From the NCBI RefSeq assembly GCF_014138625.1, contig NZ_JACJHY010000004.1, positions 1-64,000 on the forward strand: a stretch of DNA of 64,000 bases. Reading direction: 5' to 3'. Source of the DNA: Aminobacter ciceronei. Its GTDB lineage: Bacteria > Pseudomonadota > Alphaproteobacteria > Rhizobiales > Rhizobiaceae. Shown one piece after another: positions 1-7,769 of the stretch (the first letter of the stretch is position 1; each line of letters starts with the position of its first letter). The notes beneath the pieces are model-generated. The model was not told the DNA's origin and searched no databases. It saw only the letters and a list, made by a program, of their open reading frames with translations. Both the position numbers and the translations under genes were made by a program.

Positions 1-95
1 GAGAAATCGCGGGCCCCAAGCCAGGCATCGGCTTCTGAGCGGGCCTCGGGGGCTGGGGCATAATCCATGGCGTGGTATCGTTCGAGAATGTTCAT
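1..95 (-). CDS. Aldehyde dehydrogenase, N-terminal 31 codons only
   Basis: Reading leftwards from an ATG at 95, the window holds MNILERYHAMDYAPAPEARS and about eleven more residues before the edge. This N-terminus resembles NAD-dependent aldehyde dehydrogenases that sit beside deoC in rhizobia, and a GGAG ribosome site lies just upstream. If the call is right, the enzyme could oxidise the acetaldehyde released by DeoC, which fits the same-strand neighbour. The identification rests on a short N-terminus plus context, so it is moderate. The rest of the gene is outside the window. Confidence 0.5.
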   Translation of the reverse strand, partial: MNILERYHAMDYAPAPEARSEADAWLGARDF

Positions 96-148
96 GAGAG
101 GCTCCGGACTTTGCGGCGCGAGGATCGGGCGGGGAGCGCTCTACGTTG

Positions 149-333
149 CCCCCCTCTGGCCTGCCGGCCATCTCCCCCACAAGGGGGGAGATCAGCTGTC
201 ATCGCGGCCTTCTCCAAGTTGACATGCAGTCGGTTCAAAGAAATCGAGGTCGGCATTGCCGAGTGGCCGCTAACTGACGAACTGCCGATCTCCCCCCTTG
301 TGGGGGGGAGATGGCCGGCAGGCCAGAGGGGGG
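149..333. repeat. Pair of inverted copies of a GC-rich intergenic repeat
   Basis: A unit of about 47 bp containing CTCTGGCCTGCCGGCCATCT followed by a C-run/G-run hairpin (CCCCC-ACAAGG-GGGG) lies at 149-196. It recurs in inverted orientation at 288-333. Each copy is itself a hairpin, and the two together can form a larger one. It fills the gap between the aldehyde dehydrogenase and deoC. The form is that of the small palindromic elements common between rhizobial genes. No coding potential is supported here. Confidence 0.7.
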
Positions 334-365
334 CGCGAAGGAACGCGGCATGGCCAGGTCGCCCC

Positions 366-1385
366 TCACGCCATGGCGTGGCGGTGGTTGGCCGAGTAGC
401 GGCCGCTGATGTGGTGTTCGAGCTGGCGCTCGATGTCGGTCAAAAGGCTCGACGCGCCGAAGCGGAACAGCTCCGGTTCGAGCCAGGGCCGGCCAAGCTC
501 TTCCTTCATCAGCACCAGCCAGTCGAGCGAGACCTTGGCCGTCGAGATGCCGCCGGCCGGCTTGAAGCCGATGAGGTAGCCGGTCTGCTCGTGATAGGCG
601 CTGATGGCCCTGACCATGGCGAGGCCGACGGGCAGCGTCGCATTGACGCTTTCCTTGCCGGTCGAGGTCTTGATGAAGTCGGCACCCGCCATCATCGCCA
701 CCATCGAGGCCAGCGTGACATTGCGCAAAGTCGCCAGATCGCCGGTGCCGAGGATGACCTTGAGATGGGCCTCGCCGCAGGCAGCACGCATCTGCCTGAT
801 CTCGTCGTAAAGCTCCCGCCACTTCGCACCGAATACCAGTCCGCGCGGGATGACGACGTCGATCTCGTCGGCGCCGTCCGATACCGACGCCTCGATCTCG
901 GCAAGGCGTGTCGACAGGGGGGCCAGGCCATGCGGAAAGGCCGTCGACACCGCAGCGACATGGATGCCCGAGCCCTTCACCACTTCCACGGCGGTGGCCA
1001 CGAACGGATGATAGACGCAGACCGCCGCCGGCCGGATCAGCACCTCACCCAGTCCCAGAGCCTCGGTCAGGTCGCGGCGCAGCGGGTTCAGCGCCTTGGC
1101 ACAGAGCCGGCGCACACGCTCGTCGGTGTCGTTGGAGTTGAGCGTCGTCAGATCCATCAGCGAGATCGACCTGAGCAGCCAGGCCGCCTGGTTGTCGGCC
1201 TTGATCGAGCGCCGTTTGATCAGCGTGCCGACCCTGCGCTCCAGCGCCGAGCGGTTGACGCTGCGCATCGATTCCAGAAAGCCCAGATCCAGCGCCATGC
1301 CGGGATTGCGCGGCAGGCCGACATCGGCATCTGACGCAGCACGCACCACGCGCATGACCGCGCCGCTGCCCTCATTCATTTCCAT
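366..1385 (-). CDS. deoC: Deoxyribose-phosphate aldolase
   Basis: Cleaves 2-deoxy-D-ribose 5-phosphate to glyceraldehyde 3-phosphate and acetaldehyde in the cytoplasm. The Schiff-base lysine motif FIKTSTGK lies near residue 239 and the second catalytic lysine is in GFKPAGGIS, about 35 residues later. At about 339 aa it is the longer DERA type (near the size of animal enzymes) rather than the 220-260 aa bacterial type. The start is uncertain: ATG at 1385 has a GGGA six bases upstream; ATG at 1409 and a TTG at 1427 are in frame but lack a good ribosome site. It diverges from the DeoR-family gene and precedes the partial aldehyde dehydrogenase on the same strand. Confidence 0.9.
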   Translation of the reverse strand: MEMNEGSGAVMRVVRAASDADVGLPRNPGMALDLGFLESMRSVNRSALERRVGTLIKRRSIKADNQAAWLLRSISLMDLTTLNSNDTDERVRRLCAKALNPLRRDLTEALGLGEVLIRPAAVCVYHPFVATAVEVVKGSGIHVAAVSTAFPHGLAPLSTRLAEIEASVSDGADEIDVVIPRGLVFGAKWRELYDEIRQMRAACGEAHLKVILGTGDLATLRNVTLASMVAMMAGADFIKTSTGKESVNATLPVGLAMVRAISAYHEQTGYLIGFKPAGGISTAKVSLDWLVLMKEELGRPWLEPELFRFGASSLLTDIERQLEHHISGRYSANHRHAMA

Positions 1386-1502
1386 TGCCAATCCCACGAC
1401 AAGATCCATCAAAGCGCTACCGGACAAGCGGCCACCACGATGTTTGTGCTTCGATCGAGAGCACGATCATGGAGCCGCCGCGACTGAAAAGGGCATCATA
1501 TC

Positions 1503-1540
1503 TGTGAGAATGTCAACATCATAATGTTATAATTCTCACA
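1503..1540. promoter_or_regulatory. Nested 38-bp palindrome, probable DeoR-family operator
   Basis: Outer arms TGTGAGAAT (1503-1511) and ATTCTCACA (1532-1540) are perfect 9-bp inverted repeats. Inner arms AACAT (1515-1519) and ATGTT (1524-1528) share exactly the same centre, 1521.5. The site lies between deoC and the regulator gene, in an AT-rich stretch. A shared dyad at two scales suggests binding by a multimeric repressor. Assignment to the adjacent DeoR-family protein is inference from position. Confidence 0.7.
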
Positions 1541-1620
1541 AAAGTTCGACGATATCCTGCAAACTTGTACTGCCTGGACCAACTTGTTACGTCTCTGACA
1601 TTCAACGATGGGAGTCTCCC

Positions 1621-2367
1621 GTGGCGAAAGCCGGCTCAGCAAAAGCGCAGCGTATGGAGCGCCTCCAGGCAGAGCTGGCACAAGGCCGGGCGCTGCACAT
1701 CAGCGCCGTCGCGAAACTCCTTGACGTCTCCGAAATGACAGTGCGTCGCGACATCCAGCAGAACCCGGACAAACTGGGCTATCTGGGCGGTTATGTCGTG
1801 CCGCGCGGCATGTTCGAACCGGAGAACTCCTACACTCTTGATATGGCTGCCGATCAGCAGCGCGACGCCAAACGACGCGCCTGTGAAGCCGCCCTGCGTT
1901 ACGTCAAGGCCGAAGAGACAATCTTCATCGACTGCGGCACGACGCTCATCGAATTGGTCGACCTCATCCCCAACGACATGCCGCTTACCGTTGTCTGTTA
2001 CGCGCTCAACGTTGCCGAGCGGCTGGCACACAAACCGAATGTGACGCTGGTGATGCTCGGCGGCGTCTATTATCCCGCTTCGGCCACCTTCTTCGGCCCA
2101 GAGGCGCTGGCCACCATCGCATCGCTGGGCATCAACGTGGCCTTGTTGTCGGCCGCCGGTTTCGACTGGGCGCGAGGCGCGACCTGCGCACATTTCCACG
2201 AGGCCGAGATAAAGCGAAAGGTCATGGCCACTGCCAGCCGCAATATCCTAGTCATCGACACAAGCAAGGTAGGCAGACTGCGCTCCGTCCTGTTCGCCGA
2301 AAGCAGCAGCTTCGACGCGGTTGTCACAGAACGCAGTGAGGATGAGACCTCGCAGCGCTCCACATGA
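1621..2367 (+). CDS. DeoR-family transcriptional regulator
   Basis: A 248-aa protein with an N-terminal helix-turn-helix (about residues 26-46, with HISAVAKLLDVSEMTVRRDI) typical of the DeoR family. Its C-terminal sugar-phosphate sensing domain includes the DCGTTLIEL stretch seen in DeoR-type effector domains. The start is GTG at 1621, with GGGAG at 1610-1614 as ribosome site; that GGGAG is part of an 11-bp dyad GGGAGTCTCCC running up to the start codon. It is divergent from deoC across the nested palindrome, so it likely represses deoC, itself, or both. The effector is probably a phosphosugar such as deoxyribose 5-phosphate (inference). Confidence 0.85.
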   Translation: MAKAGSAKAQRMERLQAELAQGRALHISAVAKLLDVSEMTVRRDIQQNPDKLGYLGGYVVPRGMFEPENSYTLDMAADQQRDAKRRACEAALRYVKAEETIFIDCGTTLIELVDLIPNDMPLTVVCYALNVAERLAHKPNVTLVMLGGVYYPASATFFGPEALATIASLGINVALLSAAGFDWARGATCAHFHEAEIKRKVMATASRNILVIDTSKVGRLRSVLFAESSSFDAVVTERSEDETSQRST

Positions 2368-2434
2368 GACAGCCGGGCTCGTGCCGGCGCCGGCCATTGC
2401 CCTGACACGGGGATTGCGCCGACCATCTGCACCG

Positions 2435-3409
2435 TCAGCCTCCAGAGCTGCCCAGGATCGTGCGGCGGAACAGCTGCGCAAGACGGGCGCCATCGACCGC
2501 CAGCGCGACATCGACAGGTTGCCCCAGGCTTGCGCCATTCAGCTCGGATTCGCCGCGATGGGAACGACGGTCGACGATCGTCTGGCCACGCGACCGCGAT
2601 CCATCCGTGCAGACGCTGACCGGAAACCTGTGCGTCGTCAGGCCGGCGGGGTCGACAACGGCGCAGACCGTGCCGGCATCGCCCAGGGCTGCGATGGTAC
2701 CGGCAGGGATGCGTTTCTGGTCGGAATCCTTGACCGCCATGTGCCGGAACAGCTTGGCGCACAACTGCGCCACCGGCCGGCTCGACCTTTCGAGTGCCGC
2801 GACATCATCCTCCGACACGGCCGCGCTGTAGAAGACGTCGAGCCCGTACATGACAGTCGGAATGCTGCTGTCGACGACGATCGCCACCGCTTCCGGGTCG
2901 GCCCAGCTGTTGAATTCGGCGACCGGCGTGGCGTTGCCGATGCTGGCGCTGCCGCCCATGAAGACGATCCGCTCGAGCCGAGCCGCCACCTCAGGATACA
3001 TGCGCAGCAGCAGCGCCACATTGGTCAGCGGCGCCAGCGCGATCAGCGTCGGCGATGTCGGGCTGGCCAGTATCTCCCGGCGCATGAGCTCGACCGCATG
3101 GATGTCGCTGCCGTCCGCTTCAGGAACGGCGAGCTCCAGCCCGGCAAGACCGTTATGGCCATGGACATGGGCGGCGTCGCGCGGGGCGGCAATCAACGGA
3201 CGCGAGGCGCCGCGGGCGACGGGAACATGTCCCGCGCCGGCAATGGAAAGGACGGCACGGGTGTTGCGGTAGACGTTGTCGAGCGAGGCGTTGCCGGCAA
3301 CGCAGGTCACCGCCCGCAGGTTGATATCAGGGTGCAGTGCCGCAAATGACAGCGCCAGCGCGTCATCGACACCGGTATCGACATCGATCAGAACTTCGAC
3401 GTGTGCCAT
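2435..3409 (-). CDS. Inosine-uridine-preferring nucleoside hydrolase family protein
   Basis: Hydrolyses the N-glycosidic bond of (ribo)nucleosides to base plus ribose. The calcium-binding signature appears at the N-terminus as LIDVDTGVDDALAL (aspartates 9, 11, 15 and 16), followed by the TLIALAPLTNVALLL and IVFMGGS blocks of this fold. Length 324 aa is normal for the family, and there is no signal peptide. The start ATG lies one base beyond the stop of the preceding sulfatase gene, so it is almost certainly cotranscribed with FGE1 and sulfatase 1. That partnership is unusual: it may place the enzyme on a sulfated or otherwise conjugated ribosyl substrate rather than in plain nucleoside salvage (inference). 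It is convergent with the DeoR gene. Confidence 0.85.
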   Translation of the reverse strand: MAHVEVLIDVDTGVDDALALSFAALHPDINLRAVTCVAGNASLDNVYRNTRAVLSIAGAGHVPVARGASRPLIAAPRDAAHVHGHNGLAGLELAVPEADGSDIHAVELMRREILASPTSPTLIALAPLTNVALLLRMYPEVAARLERIVFMGGSASIGNATPVAEFNSWADPEAVAIVVDSSIPTVMYGLDVFYSAAVSEDDVAALERSSRPVAQLCAKLFRHMAVKDSDQKRIPAGTIAALGDAGTVCAVVDPAGLTTHRFPVSVCTDGSRSRGQTIVDRRSHRGESELNGASLGQPVDVALAVDGARLAQLFRRTILGSSGG

Positions 3410-3410
3410 A

Positions 3411-5630
3411 TCACTCGGTGCTTTCCATTGCTTCTGCGACGTCCTCGATCAGCGGCTGGTCGAGGAAGTCTATGGTCAAGGTCTCGAACGACCGCTTTGG
3501 GTAAGCGAAGTCGGCGGGATAGGCGCTGGAGACCCTGTCCGCCGCATCCGTGCCGACATCGATGCCCCAGAACGACAGATGTGCGGCGGTCACCGGGATA
3601 CGTGCCGCCCCTACCCTCCGGCGGCCATGCAGCAAGACGATTTCGGCAGAATGGCCGTTTCGGTTATGGAGAGCAAATCCGGCCTCGCATGTTCCCGAGG
3701 GCAGGACGGCATCGGCGACGCAGACGACACGGTGGCCGAGTTGCACATGTTCGAAGCTCAGGCGCCCGTCCATGACATAGAGCACGTAGCCGCCTTGCGC
3801 GTCGCCACTCGATACCAGCACGCCATCTTCGCCGGCGGCGCGATCGCGAAACGATGCAGTGACGACCATGGATCGTTCCGAACCCGCGATCATGCTGCTG
3901 ATCGGCACATGGCTCTGGCCCGGGCGGAAGACCAACCTGTCGCGCGACATCAGCCCGATGGGCGGCCGAGCGCGCAGCAATTGCACCAGCGTCCGGTCGT
4001 CGAGCGGCAGCACGTTGTTGGCCTCGGCTTCCTGCCACCAGCGGCCGATCAATTCCTTGAGCAGGTCCGGCTCCTGTCCGGCGCAATCCTGCGATTCCGA
4101 AAAATCGCCCTCGGTGTCGTAGAGCCGCCAGTCGTCGTCTTCATAGGCGTCGCCCTGGCGATGCTCGGTGACCGCCCGCCAGCCTTCATGCCAGATCGCG
4201 CGATGACCGAGGTTCTCCCAATATTGCGTGGACCGCGGCGCCGGTGCATCGGCATCGGCAAAGGTCGATGCGAGGCTGCGGCCGTCACAAGGCAACGGAT
4301 GGTCGAGGCCGGCAAGCGACATGATTGTCGGAGCGAGGTCGATGACATGCGAGAACTGCGTCCTGACTTCGCCTGTCGCGGCGATGCCGCCGGGCCACGA
4401 CACCACCATCGGCGAGCGCACGCCGCCAAGATCGACATGCTGCTTGTAGCGGCGGAAGGGCGTGTTGCCCGCCATGGCCCAGCCTTGCGGATAGTGCGCG
4501 CCGCCGTGACGGGTGCCGATCTGGTCGAGGCGCTTGAGCTGTTCGTCGACACTCTGCGGCAGTCCGCTATAGGGTGCGTTGGTGTCGACGGCACCATCCT
4601 TGCCGCCTTCGCGGCTGGCGCCATTGTCGGAGAGCACGATGATCAGCGTGTTGTCGAGTTCACCCAATCTTGCGAGCTCATCTACAAGGCGGCCGAGATG
4701 CAGGTCGGTGTGCTCAAGGAAGCCGGCATAGGCCGCCTGAAGATGGGTGTAGAGCAGTTTCTGATCGTCGGAGAGCGTGTTCCAGGCCGAAACCTCCTCG
4801 TTGCGCGGCGCAAGTTCGGTCTCTTCAGGTGCGATGCCAAGCGCCTTCTGGCGCAGCAGCCGGTCCTGGCGCGTCGCGTCCCAGCCCTTGGCGAAGACGT
4901 CGACATAAGGTTCGATGAAGGACCGCGGCGCCTGGAACGGCGCGTGCGTGGCACCGAAGGCCAGTTGCAGGAAGAATGGTTCCTCGTCGCGGAACACGGT
5001 GTGGTCGCGGACGTAAGAAATCGCCCGGTCGACCAGGTCCTCGGTGAGGTGATAATTCTGGGGAAATTCGCGATCGACCTGGTGGTTGTCCTCGCACAGT
5101 TCGGGCGTCATCTGGTCGGTGCAGCCGGGAAGGAAGCCATAGAACCGGTCGAAGCCGCGGCCGAGCGGCCAGTTGTGATAGGGTCCGGCCGGCGAAATCT
5201 CATGCGACGGCGTCAGGTGCCACTTGCCGACGAGATAGCTGCCATACCCCTGTTCGCGCAGCATGGCCGGCAAAAGCGCCACGTCGCGGTCGATTGAGCC
5301 GCGCGAATTGGGGAAGCCGGTGTCGGTATCGGACAGAAAACGCATGCCGACGGCGTGATGGTTGCGTCCGGTGAGCAGGCAGGTGCGCGTCGGCGAGCAG
5401 AGCGGCGTGACGTGAAAATTGGTGTAGCGCAGCCCGCGCGCCGCCAGCCGGTCGATTGTCGGCGTGTTGATCTCCGAGCCGAAGCAGCCGAAATCGGCCC
5501 AGCCGGTGTCGTCAAGCACGACAACCACGATGTTGGGTTTCTGCTGCTTGTGGTTGCGGCTCGTCGGCCACCAGGGCGTCGACTCGGCGACGGTGCGGCC
5601 GACATGGCCCGGAAACTTGTCATGTTTCAT
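3411..5630 (-). CDS. Sulfatase 1 (type I, formylglycine-dependent, cytoplasmic)
   Basis: A 739-aa sulfatase. Metal-ligand aspartates are D40-D41 (LDDTGWADFG), and the active-site signature C78-S-P-T-R followed by TCLLTGRN marks Cys78 for conversion to formylglycine. A GKWH block and an SDNGAS block follow in family order. About 200 C-terminal residues form a beta-rich extension, as in the long AtsA-like arylsulfatases. There is no signal peptide, so hydrolysis is probably cytoplasmic. It follows the FGE1 gene by 15 bp and abuts the nucleoside hydrolase; the start ATG has a GAGGAA ribosome site. It is more divergent than sulfatases 2 and 3 are from each other. The substrate cannot be read from sequence. 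Confidence 0.9.
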   Translation of the reverse strand: MKHDKFPGHVGRTVAESTPWWPTSRNHKQQKPNIVVVVLDDTGWADFGCFGSEINTPTIDRLAARGLRYTNFHVTPLCSPTRTCLLTGRNHHAVGMRFLSDTDTGFPNSRGSIDRDVALLPAMLREQGYGSYLVGKWHLTPSHEISPAGPYHNWPLGRGFDRFYGFLPGCTDQMTPELCEDNHQVDREFPQNYHLTEDLVDRAISYVRDHTVFRDEEPFFLQLAFGATHAPFQAPRSFIEPYVDVFAKGWDATRQDRLLRQKALGIAPEETELAPRNEEVSAWNTLSDDQKLLYTHLQAAYAGFLEHTDLHLGRLVDELARLGELDNTLIIVLSDNGASREGGKDGAVDTNAPYSGLPQSVDEQLKRLDQIGTRHGGAHYPQGWAMAGNTPFRRYKQHVDLGGVRSPMVVSWPGGIAATGEVRTQFSHVIDLAPTIMSLAGLDHPLPCDGRSLASTFADADAPAPRSTQYWENLGHRAIWHEGWRAVTEHRQGDAYEDDDWRLYDTEGDFSESQDCAGQEPDLLKELIGRWWQEAEANNVLPLDDRTLVQLLRARPPIGLMSRDRLVFRPGQSHVPISSMIAGSERSMVVTASFRDRAAGEDGVLVSSGDAQGGYVLYVMDGRLSFEHVQLGHRVVCVADAVLPSGTCEAGFALHNRNGHSAEIVLLHGRRRVGAARIPVTAAHLSFWGIDVGTDAADRVSSAYPADFAYPKRSFETLTIDFLDQPLIEDVAEAMESTE

Positions 5631-5645
5631 TGCAGTTCCTCGAAA

Positions 5646-6569
5646 TCAGAAAGATCCGGCTGATGGCGCCGGCATGTCGGCCGAGCATCGAAAGCCAAGG
5701 TGGCTCGAGGCGGCATCGACGGCGTTGGAGGTGCGCGCCGAGACGCGATAACGATTGCAGTGGCTGCGGTGGCAGAGATAGGAGCCGCCGCGCATCGCTT
5801 TCAGCTGGGGCTGGCTTTGCGACCAGCTGTCCGACGTCCATTCCCAGACATTGCCGACCATGTTGAACAGGCCGTAGCCATTGGGCTCGAAGGCATCGGC
5901 AGGCGCGGTCGAGAGGAAGCCGTCCTCGGCCGTATTCTCCCGGGGGAAACGCCCCTGCCAGATGTTGCAGCGGTGCCTGCCCTGCTCCAGCAGATCGTTG
6001 CCCCAGGGATAGATCCTGTCTTCGAGCCCGCCCCTGGCTGCGATCTCCCATTCGCTCTCGCTCGGCAGCCGCTTGCCGCTCCAGAGCGCGTAGGCAACGG
6101 CGTCGTTCCAGGAAATATGCACGACCGGATGGTCGTCGCGGTCGCGCCAGTCGGTGCCGGCGCCGTCGGGCCTCGACCAGTTCGCGCCGCGCACCGGCAG
6201 CCACCATTCCGGCGATCCGGTCTCGAGATCAAGCACATCCTTTTCGGCGCTGGGATGAAGCTGGGCGTAGAAGACGAAGGACCAGCCGATCCGCTCCGCC
6301 TCGGTGACATAGTTGGTCGCAGCCACGAAACGGGCGAAGGCGCTGTTGGTCACTGCCGTCCTGTCGATCAGGAAGCCGGGGCTCGCGACCATCCGCCGGG
6401 GCCCCTCGCGATCCTCGGCATAGGCCTCGGGACCATCATGGCCGATGCGCCAGATGCCGGCGGGGACAGCCGACATGCCGGAGAGATCAGCCTTGCGAGC
6501 GGCTGGCCTGGCCTCGTGTGAAGGGGCCAGTTGCGGCTCGCTTACCCGGACGGGTGAACAACACGACAT
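5646..6569 (-). CDS. Formylglycine-generating enzyme 1 (sulfatase maturase)
   Basis: Oxidises the active-site cysteine of sulfatases to C-alpha-formylglycine. The copper-binding cysteine pair is in GGSYLCHRSHCNRYR (Cys266, Cys271), matching the FGE/SUMF1 consensus. Other FGE hallmarks are TAVTNSAFARFV, HISWNDAVAY, GKRLPSESEWE and NVWEWT. Length 307 aa with no signal peptide is typical of bacterial cytoplasmic FGE. It is the first gene of a three-gene unit with sulfatase 1 and the nucleoside hydrolase. The N-terminus reads MSCCSPVR, so residues 4-8 (CSPVR) match the CxPxR motif that FGE recognises in its clients. The leader at 6593-6619 holds an imperfect dyad with GGAGCT/AGCTCC arms. Confidence 0.93.
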   Translation of the reverse strand: MSCCSPVRVSEPQLAPSHEARPAARKADLSGMSAVPAGIWRIGHDGPEAYAEDREGPRRMVASPGFLIDRTAVTNSAFARFVAATNYVTEAERIGWSFVFYAQLHPSAEKDVLDLETGSPEWWLPVRGANWSRPDGAGTDWRDRDDHPVVHISWNDAVAYALWSGKRLPSESEWEIAARGGLEDRIYPWGNDLLEQGRHRCNIWQGRFPRENTAEDGFLSTAPADAFEPNGYGLFNMVGNVWEWTSDSWSQSQPQLKAMRGGSYLCHRSHCNRYRVSARTSNAVDAASSHLGFRCSADMPAPSAGSF

Positions 6570-6713
6570 CGCGGCGTTTCCTGGTGATAGCAGGAGCTTC
6601 AGCTGGTGACTTCAGCTCCGGGCGATAACAGGATTATTTGACAAAGCTCCATCAGGGGCCAATACATTTAGGCTTGAAGGTAATTCCAATAGGTTATGAG
6701 GCAGGCATCCGCC

Positions 6714-7658
6714 ATGTCGTTCGAAGTCCCCAATCTGACGCTGCTCAAGCACTTCGTCACCGTCGCCGAAGACAAGGGAATATCGAAGGCGGCCAAGCGC
6801 TTGCGCATCTCGCAGCCGGCGCTCTCCAAGAATGTCAAGCGGCTGGAGGAGATGCTCGGCACGCGCCTGTTCGAACGCCATTCCAGCGGCGCCGACCTGA
6901 CGCCGACCGGGCAGGCCTTCTTCAACAGGGCGCAGATCATCGGGCTCGAATACGAACATGCGGTGCAGGAGATCCGCAATCTCCTGTCCGAGCAGGACGC
7001 CACCATCAGGGTCGCGGCCGGCCCGGTCTGGTCGTCGACGATCCTGCCGCCGGCGGCGTCACGCTTTCACCGGCGTTTTCCCAGGCATCGGCTGTCGGTG
7101 CAGACCGGACCGGTCGACCAGCTGATCGAGGATTTGCGGCTTGGGCGGGTCGACATCTTTGCCGGTGCTGTCATTGCCAAGAGCCGGCTGCCCGGCTTCA
7201 CCTCGCGCCGGGTCGCCAAGGCACAGATCGGCATCATGTGCGCCGAACATCACCCGCTCGCCAAGGTGGAGGGCCCGGTCGACCCGATGGAGCTGGTCAA
7301 ATACCCGTTCGTCTCGTTCAACCTGAACCGGGACGTGCTGAAGATGCTGTCCGACTGGCTGAAGGAACGGGGAGCGCCCCCTGCCCGCTATTTGCTCGAG
7401 ACCAGCTCGCTCTTCACCTGCGCCGAGCTGGCGCGCTCTGGCGACTATCTGTTCTTCGAATCGACGATGGTGGCCGGCAGCCCAATCGGACAAGGCCTGA
7501 AGGTGCTCAAGACCGACAAGGAGATCTTCCAGTACGATCTGGGCTTCGTCTTCCGCCAGGGCATGGACCGGCTGCCCGCCCATAGCGGACTGATGAAGGC
7601 GATGGTCGAGGTGTTCGAAAACAAAGGCCTGCGCAGCCCGCAGAACGCCGCCGAATAG
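6714..7658 (+). CDS. LysR-family transcriptional regulator
   Basis: LysR-type regulator with an N-terminal winged helix (LLKHFVTVAEDKGISKAAKR, then RISQPALSKNVKRLEEMLG) and a C-terminal periplasmic-binding-like effector domain. I prefer the ATG at 6714, which has AGG eight bases upstream; the in-frame ATG at 6696 has its AGG only two bases away. It is divergent from the FGE1-sulfatase 1-nucleoside hydrolase unit across about 140 bp, so it is the most likely activator of that unit. The effector is unknown; a sulfate ester or a sulfur-status signal is plausible but not shown. Confidence 0.88.
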   Translation: MSFEVPNLTLLKHFVTVAEDKGISKAAKRLRISQPALSKNVKRLEEMLGTRLFERHSSGADLTPTGQAFFNRAQIIGLEYEHAVQEIRNLLSEQDATIRVAAGPVWSSTILPPAASRFHRRFPRHRLSVQTGPVDQLIEDLRLGRVDIFAGAVIAKSRLPGFTSRRVAKAQIGIMCAEHHPLAKVEGPVDPMELVKYPFVSFNLNRDVLKMLSDWLKERGAPPARYLLETSSLFTCAELARSGDYLFFESTMVAGSPIGQGLKVLKTDKEIFQYDLGFVFRQGMDRLPAHSGLMKAMVEVFENKGLRSPQNAAE

Positions 7659-7670
7659 GCGGCAGCATGG

Positions 7671-7713
7671 AGCAATTCCAGGAAAACCGTGCAGCGGTTT
7701 TCCCGGGAAATTG
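7671..7713. repeat. Palindromic rhizobial-type intergenic repeat
   Basis: The core GGAAAACCG (7681-7689) and CGGTTTTCC (7695-7703) form a 9-bp stem with a five-base loop. Flanking AGCAATTCC and GGGAAATTG extend it imperfectly. It sits between the convergent ends of the LysR gene and sulfatase 2. The architecture is that of the short dispersed palindromes of Rhizobiales. It may also end transcription, though no T-run follows. Confidence 0.6.
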
Positions 7714-7769
7714 TGCAAAAACAGGAAGATAGAGCGTTCAGCACCTAAGCCGAAACGCTCTGTCAGGCG

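Noticed and set aside
3276-5297. Long plus-strand open frame of 673 codons
   Set aside because: Antisense shadow of sulfatase 1; composition is arginine/aspartate/glycine-rich without any motif, typical of the complementary frame in GC-rich DNA.
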